A stretch of DNA of 64,000 nt from Calvatia gigantea. Lineage: Eukaryota > Basidiomycota > Agaricomycetes > Agaricales > Lycoperdaceae. The notes beneath the pieces are model-generated. The model saw nothing but the letters and a program-made list of their open reading frames with translations, did not search any database and had not been told where the DNA came from. The stretch is from the NCBI GenBank assembly GCA_025093985.1, contig JACAAK010000009.1, positions 2,728,001 through 2,792,000 of the forward strand. Reading direction: 5' to 3'. Made by a program: the position numbers and the translations under genes. Of this stretch, positions 1-11,313 are shown one piece after another; within the stretch, counting starts at the first letter, position 1; each line of letters opens with the position of its first letter.

Positions 1-483
1 CTCTCGGCTACCCGTTGATATCTGAGGCCGGGGAAGGTTTTCACGGGGGGACGTCCATTTTACCAGTACAGATCTCCATCACAAGTCATACTAGCTCTCC
101 TTCGAGGAGAAGTGCCACGTCGACCAGAAGCGGGGGACGATACAATTTGTGCTGAATTCGAGGACTGGACGTGGGAGATGATGTTGGGTTGCTGGAAGGA
201 TCAACCTCAAGATCGGTACACTGGCGAAGCAATCCGAGACCTCTTGAAACTCAAGGAAATACCGGACGAACGCGTAGAGACTTCAAACTCGCAACCCGGA
301 GAGGCCTCGGCCCTCCAGAAAGCCATGAAGGCGCAGTCAGACACTGTAGTCGATTACCAACTTGTGGAGAGTATTCTAGAAGAGGCAAGTGGGAGACTGT
401 TGGCTTCGTTAACAACATGCGGCTCACGACATTTGTTTCCACAGTTTCTGAGCGCTCGCAAGGTGGAGAAAACACACGACTAA
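1..483 (+). CDS. TKL-type protein kinase, C-terminal end (partial at left edge)
   Basis: The open frame entering from the left carries the end of a kinase C-lobe: an FYQYRSPSQVI segment, then LLRGEVPRRP, then WEMMLGCWKDQPQDRYT and a leucine-rich helix. This order (PF..., vi..i..G..P.RP, W.lm..CW...P..RPT) is typical of the tyrosine-kinase-like serine/threonine kinases that are greatly expanded in agaricomycetes. An in-frame TGA at 16-18 suggests that an intron boundary lies in the first 30 bases. The last ~75 residues after the domain are polar and unrecognised, and the stop is at 481-483. The glycine loop and catalytic motifs lie outside the window, so activity cannot be judged. Confidence 0.7.
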
Positions 484-593
484 TTGAATTATTGTAACTG
501 GAAGGGCGTTCCTTCGCTGCGTGTTTCTAACATTTCTTCCATTCCTCTTGCACGCGCACCGGTAGTCAGCACACTTGTACCATTAAGATTGCA

Positions 594-681
594 TTGAATA
601 TTTTAGCCACATGTTCATCCAATTTACTCGTCTTTAAAGACTCGTCTTGAATGTTTTAGCCACATGTTCGGCCAATTTACT
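594..681. repeat. Two direct copies of a 35-bp sequence
   Basis: Bases 594-628 and 647-681 are the same 35-mer with three mismatches (TTGAATRTTTTAGCCACATG...), separated by 18 bp. They lie in the gap between the kinase tail and the next gene. No function is evident. Confidence 0.75.
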
Positions 682-799
682 TATTCTTTGAATCAATTCA
701 TTATGCAAGACAGTGGTCACGTGGATAAGTTATTTAGCGAAACCCAATTACCTCAACACCAAAACACATTGGTTGCCTTCAAATTTATCTTGAACCACA

Positions 800-2245
800 A
801 TGTCACATAAACATGAACTCGCCGAATACACATCCAAGCCACCAGAATCCAAATCCTCCTCTCTCGACAACGCGCTCTTTCTGGAACGTCTAGACACGTT
901 TATACAAAAATCATTAGGAGATATCAAGGCTTTTGCGCAGAGGGAATCGAGGACTTACGAAGAGGTGGAAATGAATTATGTTGAACGTGACACAGACTTA
1001 ACCTTTGATAAGGGCTGCATTTCCTTGTATTTCGGCTGTTTCTTCGACTGCGTCCTTTAGATAAGACGATACGTCGCTGAATGGCATGCCAAGTCGTTGT
1101 TTGGTGTGGGTGATTCGAGAGAAGAGGGTGTAATGGGTGGGGTGGCACTAGAGGAAAAACTCACACGAGGTTCGTACTCTCGTTTGCTATGTGGCGGGCA
1201 TTTCGGTAACACGTTCTTTTAGTTCATAGTATCCTCATGGAAACCTCTAAGGTGCTTGAATCTCTAGCGGACGTGGCGGGCGTTCAGTCCTTCTTACTTG
1301 CCGTTGACCCACACAACCCTCAAGACATGGGATTTTTGGGAGGTTCCCTTATTGGACGTGAATATTATCGCGGTTTGCGAGGTGGAGGAACAGCGGGCGC
1401 TGGTTCCTTCAAAGCTTACGCACAGAGGCGGGTGCCATCCACATCGCGGGACGAGGTCCATACTCAGGCACCTTCTGTGCACCCAAGTCCTGCCGCGCTT
1501 CCGGCTGTACGTTCATCACGACAGGTAAAAGTGGATTTATATGAGGTTATTCGTTCACAGTTGAGGTATGTCCCTAACAGTGTCGTGATCTCTACCCACT
1601 CAACTCAGAATCTAATGCAGGAAAGTCAGTGGTATCCGAAAAGCAGAGATGAAATGGACGAATCCGGAGCGACTGAGTTTGTATGGTGTGCGCATGATTG
1701 GCTGGCCTTTGGATATCCCAGCAGCGAATCCATCCAGCTTGAAAGCAAATCAAAATCAAAGATTATTGGAACTGATAGAGCAGGGTGGACTGAGATTTGA
1801 AAAGACGGCAATTATTGGATTGGAAGAACCAGCACCGCCTGAAGCTTCGCAAAGCACGTCAGACGCTGCTGCGGAAGATTTTTCGTGGGCGCTGGATGGT
1901 GATGCAGGTGGAGGTATGACATCGGGTGGGACCTCTGGAACGAAGACCGCAGCCGCAAAATCGATTCAGGCTGACGGTCCTGCCGCGCCTTTGGATCCTG
2001 CGTCAGATCCGATGCTGTCAGATTCTGGTGACGTATTTCCTACCGAGGAAGACAGCCTCGGGAACGTGGTTTCTTGGAAGAAAGATGGGGTCGATGATCT
2101 TTTGACTGCGGAGGGTAGTACAGGGTTTGATGAGTACGGGTTTCAGGTAGAACCTTGGAATACGATGATGTCAGTAGAAAGCCCCATCGAGCCGAGGCGA
2201 GCGCGCAAACGAGCGCGGAGCTCTGAGTCTGGGTTCGACAATTAG
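800..2245 (+). CDS. Conserved hypothetical basidiomycete protein, 4 exons
   Basis: I recognise the pattern as a conserved fungal hypothetical but know no function. Exons: 800 to 964 (or 979), 1061-1169, 1223-1565 and 1621-2245. Each join keeps the frame, and the product is about 413-418 residues. Exon 3 holds the most conserved-looking block (SLADVAGVQSFLLAVDP...DMGFLGGSLIGREYYRGLRGGG). Exon 4 opens with WTNPERLSLYGVRMIGWP and LLELIEQGG, and then runs into an acidic, Ser/Gly-rich, probably disordered tail ending in a basic RRARKRARS stretch that could be a nuclear localisation signal. The exon 1 donor is uncertain: only GTGGAA and GTTGAA fit the phase. CCAAT and CACGTG boxes lie just upstream. 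Confidence 0.7.
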
Positions 2246-2364
2246 GGGTAGTCTGCATGTGACTGTGAATATAAACTTAGTTGATGAGCAGAAGTGCTCG
2301 GGTTAGCCTTGTCCACAGGCCACCCCTCCATATCTTTTTCGCTACAACCGTCCCTTACTCTCCA

Positions 2365-3838
2365 ATGTTCTCGAGCATCTTTTCGTTAGTGTCTCTATCG
2401 TTTAATCGTCCTCATCGCGCCTGATCTTGGCCTGTGCCACTCAGCACTTCGGCGCCTACAGACCTCCGCGCTCCTAATTTCTTCCCAGTTGCAGATGGAA
2501 TTCTGGCGAATGAGCTTTTGGGGGAGCTGGAACCGACCGACACACAGTGGTTGTGTGCTGGAGGATTTGTTACAGAGACGCAGACGTTCTATGTCATCAC
2601 CGAAGATGGAAAGTCTGTAATGTGTCAGGTAATACATTCTGCCGTAGGGTAAGTGCGACATTTTAGTGTAAGTTTCATCGATTATACAGGCTAATTCCTC
2701 TATCATCTTTCAGACTATGGTACCCGACTATCCAGTTTACGTGCAAGGTCTATGATTCAAAGACGGGACAGCAGATCTGGAAGTCCATCAATGTCAACAA
2801 TTTTGTTACTCCACCGCCTGGGCTCGACAAACGGTCAAGCAAAGCAGACGAATTTTCCGTCACATACAAGCCCCATCCTGACAAACTTGACTTCCCCGAA
2901 TCATACACCATCCGCGCCAACCTTGGTCAGGACATGCAAATCTCTCTCGAGCTCAAACGCTATGGGGGTGCCCCTGGTTTTAAAGTGGGCAAAGGACCCA
3001 AGGGCGGTTATTCGTACTTTGGTACGGACCTCAACAAACCCGATGGATATGTCATCCATCGCTTTTGGCCTCGATTCCTCGCCGAGGGACACTTTGTCCA
3101 TAATGGAAAAGCAGAGGTCATCCAAGGCCCTGGGATGTTCGTACATGCCATCCAGGGTATGCGGCCCAACCTTGTTGCCGCTTCCTGGAATTTTGCACAC
3201 TTCGAGAGTTCAGCGGCTAATGGCGTTTCTGCTATCCAAATGGAGTTCAAGACGACTGACCAATATGGGAAACATGGATCCGGCTCGGGCGGCGTCGTGG
3301 TAAACGTGGGTTCGGTTGTTATCGATAACAAGCTTGTCTCTATTACCGCAGAGACGATTTGGCCGAAGGAGGACCCGACACCGGGAGAGGCGGTGGTCCA
3401 ATCTAAAGCGACACACCTGCAGCCTGAGCGTGACCCCGATACTGGATACGGCAAGCCTAACGAAATCCTCTTTGAGTGGAAGGGCGCTTCATTGGTTCCC
3501 GATGCATCGGGGGATATTACTGCGCACCAGAAAGTGAATTTGGGCACAGTTGCAAAGCCTGCGGGGCTGATCGAGAAGGTGGATGTGCTTGCGGAGATTC
3601 CCTATGTTGTGAAGATGGCAGTTAGTTACGTGGCGGGGACGAAACCTTACATCTATCAGGTTCGCCTTCTTTGCTCCATTTTCTTAATTTTCTCAGGCAT
3701 GTCTGATGAGCTTCGGTTCCGCAGTGGTTCAATCCTTCGACGCTGAAAATCACTGGCCCGGACGCAGTTGCGCCTGGACTTTCAAAGGGATTGGAGGTAC
3801 AAGGGGTGCTGTACAACGAGGCTACGTTCATTTCCTAA
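2365..3838 (+). CDS. SVF1: Survival factor 1 (Svf1) family protein
   Basis: Four exons (2365-2384, 2445-2648, 2714-3659, 3725-3838) join in frame to 427 residues. The protein matches the Svf1 family throughout. The N-terminal half has WLCAGGFVTETQTFYV, QVIHSAVG, LWYPTIQFTCKVYD and the family hallmark GPGMFVHAIQGMRPN followed by WNF. The C-terminal half is a second beta-rich domain ending LEVQGVLYNEATFIS. In yeast Svf1 is needed to survive oxidative and cold stress and is linked to sphingolipid/ceramide handling; it has a lipocalin-like fold. The 7-residue first exon is short, but its donor (GTTAGT), the in-frame stop in the intron and the protein match support it. Yeast Svf1 is somewhat longer (about 480 residues). 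Confidence 0.92.
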
Positions 3839-4003
3839 GTAATAGATGGGGCGTTGCTGCGGTATCTGTTTTTTCGTTGTAATACATAGAATCTTGGATG
3901 AATAATCGAGTCACCCTCGTAACATTCCCACGTGGACACAACTTATCATGGTCCCCTAAATAAGTATTCCAAACAGCCATTCATCCTTCCTCCATCATGT
4001 ACC

Positions 4004-5930
4004 ATGTCGCGCGCACTCCTCAGTGCTGTGCCCCCCCGCATTCCTCCCCTTCCCCACCGCCTCCACCGTCTTGCGCCCCCAGCACGTCATAGTCTCCGCA
4101 TACTTGCGCTTGCACCGTCAAGACCCAGCACAAGATCGCCGCCGACCCCGGTCTCTCGCCTGGCAGTTGCATACTTCCACTCGACAAGGCGTAATCAGAT
4201 ACCTCCAGTGCCGCTGATACCCATTTTTGCGACGGTTCTCAAGGTACTGCCCTTTCCTTCTCATCCCACCATACAACTACTGGCAAAATGCTGACTATAT
4301 GCGCTTTTTTTTTTTTTGGGTTCTGGAGTTAGACATCGACGGCGTTAGAAGTTGCCCGGACCGCCGCCCGCATAGGACTCACATTGGTTCCTCTTATCTT
4401 ACTTAAGAACCGCGGTTCTCGGATATGCGTTCTGACTGGGAAGACATTCCATGGCAAACCCATCCCGCCTGAAAAGAAGGAGGCTGCCCTCAGACATATA
4501 CGGCACCGGACAAACTTCCTCAAACTTCTCCTTCTCTTTCCCGTCGTGTTATTTTGGGGGACGATCATCGCGAGTCTAGAAAGGACGCCCCTAACAGGAA
4601 GGTTAGTTGTTAATTCAATTGACTCATTTCGGTGACGATATACTGATATTCATCGGCTGCGTCCCATCCGTTGAGCACAGATGGCGAATGATTATACTCT
4701 CCCCTGAAGAAGAAAGCGAGGTCGCAGCGCAGCTTGCTGGGCCTGGGTGGTATCGTGCTGTAGGAGCGATCCTCGCCGATGAGGGTGTAACAGCATATAT
4801 CCCGCCGTCGGACTGGAGATTTGTCTGGGTCAGTGAGACCCTGCGTAGACTCGAGGGAACTATTCCCGTACTCGCCTCCGAGCCCGAACACTGTCCAGAC
4901 TGGTACATGGACAACCCGGATAGGAATGGCAAACCCATGCCCCCACCCGCAGACTTTCCTTTACTCCCAAGATCGCGTGTTTCAGAGTATCTGAAATCGT
5001 TTTGTGACAAACTCACAGAGCAAAAATCTGTATCTGTCCAACCGACATCACATGTTATTCCCGGACCTCCTTATTCTCTTCTCGTAGTCGACAGTCCCAC
5101 TGTCAAGAACGCCTTCTCGTATGGATTCGGACCTGACGGTGGAGGTGGCATTGTGGTTTATTCAGGCTTCTTGGATGACATCTTCAGGAAGATGCCACCA
5201 GTCCACGAGCAACCCGAACCTTCCACGCCAAGATCATGGTGGTCAAGACTCTTCTCGCCCCCACGTCCGACCCCCTCCCATCCAGCTCCAACCCACGAAC
5301 AAACCACAGAACTCGCGGTACTCCTCGCCCACGAACTCTCGCACCTTATCCTAGCTCATCACCTCGAGACGTACTCTTCTGGGACTGTCATTGTGCCTGG
5401 AATCCTGTCCATCTTGTCCGACATCATTCGTGTAGCCGTATTTCCCATTACGATGTTATTTGGACCGTTTGTGAACGATGCCGTTGCGCAAATGGGGAAG
5501 GTTGGGTCTGGCGAGCTAAGTAAGCTCGGGGACTATTGTACGAGCATGAAACAGGAAATCGAGGCTGATGTGGTCTCTGCTCGGTGAGTCTCGTGTTACC
5601 ACTCATTAACTGGTATTCATGGGCTGACTTATCTCTTTTAGACTCCTTGCATATGCAGGGTTTGACGCTCGAGATGCTGTCAAGTTCTGGGAAACGCGTG
5701 GTGACGAGTCTGATTGCTCGAGTTCGCGGAACTCGGAGCTTGAGAGTTTGCAAGGGATCAATGGACTCGCCCGCAGCATTATGGGGAGGACACATCCAGT
5801 GAACGAAGTGCGGATTGAGGGACTGAGACAGGAGCTCTTGCGATGGGAAGAAGCCAAGTTTGCGGCTCTGGCTCATATCAAGGATGTCAGTGAGGAAGAG
5901 CCTCAGTCACCGAATATAGATTCCACATAA
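4004..5930 (+). CDS. M48 metallopeptidase, OMA1-like, probably mitochondrial
   Basis: Exons 4004-4243, 4333-4601, 4681-5583 and 5642-5930 give 566 residues. The N-terminus is Arg/Ser/Pro-rich with no acidic residue, like a mitochondrial presequence. One hydrophobic segment (LLLLFPVVLFWGTIIAS) follows near residue 140. The zinc site is LAHELSHLILAHH (HExxH), and the third ligand is in EIEADVVSARLLAYAGFD, the usual M48 EAD.xG arrangement. A second hydrophobic stretch lies between them. NAFSYGF...IVVYSGFL corresponds to the 'NAF.lPgG.i.vysGll' block of OMA1-type proteases, here with a Gly-rich insert. An ~40-residue Pro/Ser-rich insert precedes the HELSH helix. OMA1 cleaves inner-membrane proteins under stress; the assignment to OMA1 itself is inference. 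Confidence 0.88.
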
Positions 5931-6569
5931 CTTAAGAAAAGAAGGGCTTTCTTTGGGAATCGGTCTATCTGCGTAGATAAATCAGCCACTCGTTGTCTTT
6001 ATCATTTGTTTGGATTTTCTGTAATGTACCATGCACTGGGTTGCTGTTTAGCTTATATCAAAATATCACCCCCTACTCTATCTCTGACTTCATTTTGGAA
6101 AGTCTTTGCTGTGCACTCCACTTGCCATGTAAGTACGGTCAACTCTACTATGTCCCATAGGCAATACCTGTAATAATTCATATTCTGTCATAAGATATGA
6201 TTTTCAGGGGACGAAGTTGGTTTTCAAGCACTTTCAACCCTCTTATAAACCATACTCTGCCACAGCCATAGGCTGGAGAGGGAACAAAGTGCTATGGGTT
6301 ATGGGAGAGTTGGCTGTAATTGAGCGTGGGCGAGATGCCATATTGACCCGTCCATAGCTTGTTTCGACCGCCCTAAATTGCGTGAAAATTACTGAACCCT
6401 TGAACAGAATGCATGCTGCCGGCAACCTGGCTGTGACCGCAGAATTTTTTCAAGAGATCGAGGGGCTCGATCTGCGACGCCAGGAGCACACCATGAACGA
6501 AGTAAACGGTCTTTTTGATACCAAATTTTGTGTACCTAAGTCAGTCATTTTTATTAGGTTTCCTGCGCT

Positions 6570-8211
6570 CTACCGCATCCATTTCCTAAACTCTGTCCAA
6601 TGCCTCAGTCTTAGGAAGTCTCGCCGCTCCATTCCATTGATAAACCGAAGGTGTGGTATGCTCTTTACGATGATACCGGCCACCAAATAGTCCAGCGCAG
6701 TATCCCACTCGAATGGTTTCTTTTTGAAAGACAGGGTGTGCATGCACCAGTTACGTAAAGATGGCGGTTGCATCTTTTTAACAAATCGGTCACTAACCCT
6801 GGTGAAAGTGCCGGGGGCCCGAACATCCACGCTCATGTCCCTGAATGCGAGCGTGAGTATTTCAAGATACGGCAGATGGGTGGCAAGAGCAGGAAAAGTG
6901 AATGCTATGACATGATACAATGAGATCTCCAGTGTGCGTAACTGGGATATTCGAATGGCACAGAGGAGGCTACGAAGTTCAGTCTGTTTAAAGTGTTCTC
7001 CACTGAGGCTCAACAGTGTCAGCGTTTCAGCATGACGGCCGATGAACTCCATCACCTTTTGAACATCCGCAAAATGATGCCGGAGTATCCTGAAGTTCAA
7101 AGATAGTTTCCTCAACTTGGGAAAATCGACATTGAAGGGAGTTTGTGTAGGGGTGGGGGGTATAGATGTTATCATCCAATCTGGACTGCGTTCGAGTGAC
7201 CAAGAAAATTCTGTGAGAGCCGCAGAGTTGAGGAGGAGAAATATTGTTGGTGGAGAAGGCTCTCGGTGGTGGGTAATTTCTTCGAGACTGAATGTATGGA
7301 GGTTGGGAAGCTTGCGTATGCCGGTATAGAAAGCCTCCCGGTCAAGTGCGAACAACGTGTGTATGCGCAAGGATGTGAGGGTTTTGAGATGGCGACGGAC
7401 AAAATTTACGAAAGGTGTGGGAGATATGAGGGGTGTGGGGGATGAGGAATATCGCTTCGAGTTGAACTTACAGGGCATTTATTGAAGTCAAGGGTCAGCG
7501 TGCCCAGTTGTGGGAGGTGTAGATCGGTGGAGAAGAGGTATGGGAATGACTGGGTGGTCATGTGCAAAGAGAGGTTGCGGAGCCTCGGGCCAAAAGTCGA
7601 CCACCCCGGATGATATATGTCGGTGTACATATTGTGATTGAGGGACTTTAGGCAACAACGATGCCATCGGACCACAAGACTTGTTAGTTGATCGAGTGAA
7701 ACGATGAAATCTTTCGTTTTCCGCACTTGAGCCTCGAATTCGCGAGCTTTGCGTTCTTCCATGGGGTGTAAAAGCGCATAGAAATGGGCCGCGAGAGATG
7801 CAAATGCCTTGACTTCTTTTCTAGGTAATAACCGATTGACCCTACTAGTGAGCCCATCCATAATCACTAAGATCAAAGGTCAATGTGCGAACATATTTTC
7901 CCAAAGAGAGGTCCTCTCTGTTCCCAGAAAAAGTCAATGGGGATGTACCGGTCACACAATATACTCACTCACAGTATCCTAGCGTACTTTCCAGCATCAA
8001 TGATCCCGCCAAATCCACCCGGTCCAGAAAGTGAGACCTTGTTATACCGTAGTGGTAGGGTAATGTAGAAAAGCGCGCGGTTGACGTAGTATAATTTGCT
8101 CAGCTGATCATCAGATAAGAACTGGGAGATATGGTTCCATATTTCGAAGGGAACAGTGGAGGTTATGAATGTACGTTCCGAATTCAAGTTGAGTGAGCCA
8201 GAAGGTGCCAT
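6570..8211 (-). pseudogene. F-box-type/LRR-like protein, array copy 1, frame-broken
   Basis: Exon 1 (8211-7973) encodes an F-box-like start (VPFEIWNHISQFLSDDQLSKLYYVNRALF) and is exactly the same length as exon 1 of copy 2. Exon 2 runs 7917-6570, is leucine-rich, and follows copy 2 closely to the GMERRDFLR end. Two frame changes interrupt it: one near 7855-7876, where DYG is followed by in-frame stops while the adjacent frame resumes RVNRLLPRKEVKAF, and one near 7420-7475, before VNFVRRHLKTLTSL. No GT-AG intron of workable length cures either. F-box proteins usually act as substrate receptors of SCF ubiquitin ligases; the partner and target are unknown. Either a pseudogene or two base errors. 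Confidence 0.65.
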
Positions 8212-9011
8212 TTGCTTAAGGTTTGCGTGACAAGTCTTCTCTAAGAAATCAGTCGGACTCAGCAAAGGGTGAATGGGCTGGGCCTATGACAGTACCGATG
8301 CCTCTTAATTAGCTAAGTCCCTGAACTTGACGAAGTGGAATGGCCCACGTTCGTCAGCGTTCGTCGATCATCCTTGGCCAGTCAAATGCTCTGCGTGCTC
8401 TCGAAGCCGGAAACCCTCGGATTGATAGTGTTATTGAGTCTGAGTGGGCTGTGGTTGCTGTGGTATGTTTTGCTGCTCATGAGAATCGGTTGCTGAGCGC
8501 TGATGTAAGGCGATCTGCGACGAGTTGATTGATCTACCCGTAGCATTCATTGGGATTTTTGTAATGTACCACGCACTGCGTTGCTACCTAGCTTATTAAA
8601 ATATCCCCCGACTCTATCTTTGCCTTCGGTTTTGGAAAGTCTGCGCTGTGCTTCTCCGTTCCCACTATAATTGAGCACAGGCAGAATGCCACATTGGCAT
8701 GTCCGCTATTTGTTTCGACTAAATTGGGTAGATTGAACCTTTGAGTTAATGCACGATGTCTGTGATCTGACTGCAGGTACAGATTAAAGTCCGGAGCACT
8801 GAGGCTTTAAGTCGATTTTTTTTTGCTGGCACGAAAGGGATCAAGGCCTCCCTCTATCACAGATAAAACAGACGGGAGCGTGGATTGGGATCAAACCATA
8901 ACTTCGATGGTGAGAGGAGGCGAAGCTTAGCAGCTTGAGGCGTTGGATCAAGACGAGCAATGGATTACCCCCTCCTAAGATACCAAGTTATAAGTAATGT
9001 GTATATATAGT

Positions 9012-10698
9012 TCAGTCACCCGTTGAACTGTCGATACTATACCGCGTCCATTTTTGCCTTCCAACTAAACTCCGTCCAAATATAAACCTTAGGAAGTCTC
9101 GCCGCTCCATTCCATTAATCAACTTAAGGTGGGGTATGCACTTCACGATTACTTCGGCCACCACATACTCCAGGGAACAATCCCATAGGTAGGATCTCCG
9201 CTTAAGAGACAGGGTGTGCAAGCGCCAGTTGCGTACAGATGGCATTTGCATCCTTTTAACGAACAGGTCGCTGATTGCGAATTTCGCCAAGTAGTCCGTG
9301 AGGGCAGTAGAGCTGTCCATGACCGGAAAATTGAAGACATCCATGCCGAAGTTCTCGTATATGATCGTGAGTGTTTCAAGATATGGTAGGTGGTTCGCAA
9401 GAGCAGGGAAAGTGGACGTTCTGATATGGTACAACGAGATTTCCAGTGTGCGCAATTGGGATATCTGAATGATGTCCAGAAGAACATGAAGTTCGGGTTC
9501 AATAAAGCGTTCTCCGGAGAGAGTTAAGGATGTGAGGGGTCCGGCATGACGTTTGACGAACTCTACAATCTTTATGACATCTTTGGCGTGATGTTGAAAA
9601 GTCGTGAAATTCAACGTCAGTTTCCTCAGTTCAGGGAAATCAGTATCAAAGGGCGTTTCTGCGCGAGTAGGTGGTATGGGTGTGATCTTCCACTTTGGGC
9701 TAAGTTCGAGTGACCAAGAGAATTCAGTGAGAGTTGCAGAGTTGAGGATGAGAAATGATGTTAGTGGAGAAAGCTCTTGACGCTGATGAATCTCTTCGAC
9801 ACCGAATGCCCGGAGGTTGGGAAGTTCGCCTATGCCAGCATAGAACGCCTCCCGGTCAAGTGAGGACAGTGAGATAATGCGTAAGGATGTAAGGGTTTTG
9901 AGATGGCGACGGATGAAGTTTATAAAGTGTTTAGGGGATGAGTGGACAAGGTTGTCCATATCATGGCATTTGTATAAGTCAAGGGTCAGCGTGTCCAGTT
10001 GTGGGAGGTGTAAGTTGGTGCCAAAGAGGTATCGGAATGACCCGGTGGTAATATGGAGTGAGAGACTACGAAGTCTTGAGCCAAAAGTCGACCACCCCAG
10101 AAGGAATATGTCGGTGTGTATATTGTAAGTGAAGTACAATGGGCAACGTTGATGCCATCGGATCACAAGACTCGTTACTTGGTCAAGTGAGGCGACGAAA
10201 GATTTCGTTTTGCGCACTTGAGCTTTGAGTCTGAGTTTTTGCATGAAGCGTAAAAGCGCAGAATAATACGTTGCGATGGGTACAAGCGCCTTGATCCGTG
10301 GCAGTCCTCCCTTGGGCGACAACCGGTCAACTTTCTTGGTGGATCCGTACTCGGTGAGATCGAGGGTTAATACACGAATGTGTTTACCCAGAGAAGGGTC
10401 CTCTCTGTTCCCGGGAAAAGTCAGTAGAAATGTATGGAACAAACGACGTGTTCACCCACAATATCCTGCTATACTTTCCAGCATCAATGTTCCCTATAAA
10501 TCCATCCAGCCCAGAAAGTGAGACCTTGTTATACCGGAGTGGCAGAGCAATGTGGAAAAGTGCGCGGTTGACAGAGTATAACTCGCATAATTGGTCATCG
10601 GGGAGGAACTGGGAGATATAATTCCATATTTCAAAGGGAAGAGAGGATGCTTTGGATGTACGTTCTGAGTTCAGGTTGAAGAATCTAGAGAGTGCCAT
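9012..10698 (-). CDS. F-box-type/LRR-like protein, array copy 2
   Basis: Exons 10698-10460 and 10404-9012 join in phase to a 543-residue protein with no interruption. Residues ~15-60 form the F-box-like region (LPFEIWNYISQFLPDDQLCELYSVNRALFHIALPLRY). The rest is a long array of Leu-rich helix/strand units typical of fungal F-box proteins. The ATG chosen aligns with the start of copy 1; an in-frame upstream extension to 10791 lacks similarity. The intron is 55 nt. It is the middle of three same-strand paralogues and the best preserved of the duplicated pair. A role as an SCF adaptor is inferred from the family only. Confidence 0.82.
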
Positions 10699-11313
10699 AT
10701 TTGCTTTGGGCCTGCGTAACAGGTCTTTTCCAAGATATGACAGATTCAGCAATGAGGTGGACGAACTGGGCCGATGACAGTACCAGTGCACTTAAATTAG
10801 TTAAAGTCCCTGAACTTGAAGAGACGGATTAACTCACATTTATCGATGTTCACCCCTGGTCAGTCGAACGTTCCCGTCGAGTGCGCGTCTTGAAGTTGGA
10901 AACTCTTGGGTTGATACTGTAATTTCCAAACGGGTCTGAGTCGAATCTGGAATGTTCGTTGCTCGTAAACATTGCATCAACGTTCAACGTTCAACTGCTG
11001 ATGTAAGGTGATCTGCGATGGCCTGGCAACGGCTATTTTCGAGGAAAATCTGTGACAATAAGGCTAGTTAGTATTTGCTCAACCTCCCGAAGCTGGATGA
11101 GAACAACAGATTTTCCGTAGGATCAGTCGTATCAGGAGGATCCAGTGAAATTTGAATGAAGTACCAATTAGGTGCCACATGCAGCCTCGGTCGTCCGTCA
11201 AAGGCTTCGCACAGGGTGAAATGCGATATCTTCAATATCTGTTTGCCTCATCATCAGTCCGCTCAAGTTTTTATATTACATCGCCCTTTTCCCGTTTCCT
11301 AACCAACATGTAA

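Larger units (their letters stand above)
6000..11030. repeat. Tandem segmental duplication covering an F-box gene and its flanks
   Basis: Two units of about 2.5 kb, ~6000-8530 and ~8540-11030, are similar through both genes and both intergenic flanks. The 3' flanks share GTAATGTACCAYGCACTG and TTTGGAAAGTCTK. The 5' flanks share GACAGTACC, GTCCCTGAACTTGA and GCTGATGTAAGGYGATCTGCGA. The third paralogue (11314-12969) does not obviously share the flanks and is an older copy. Confidence 0.75.

Noticed and set aside
3008..3547. A 179-codon minus-strand frame
   Set aside because: It is the antisense shadow of the main SVF1 exon.
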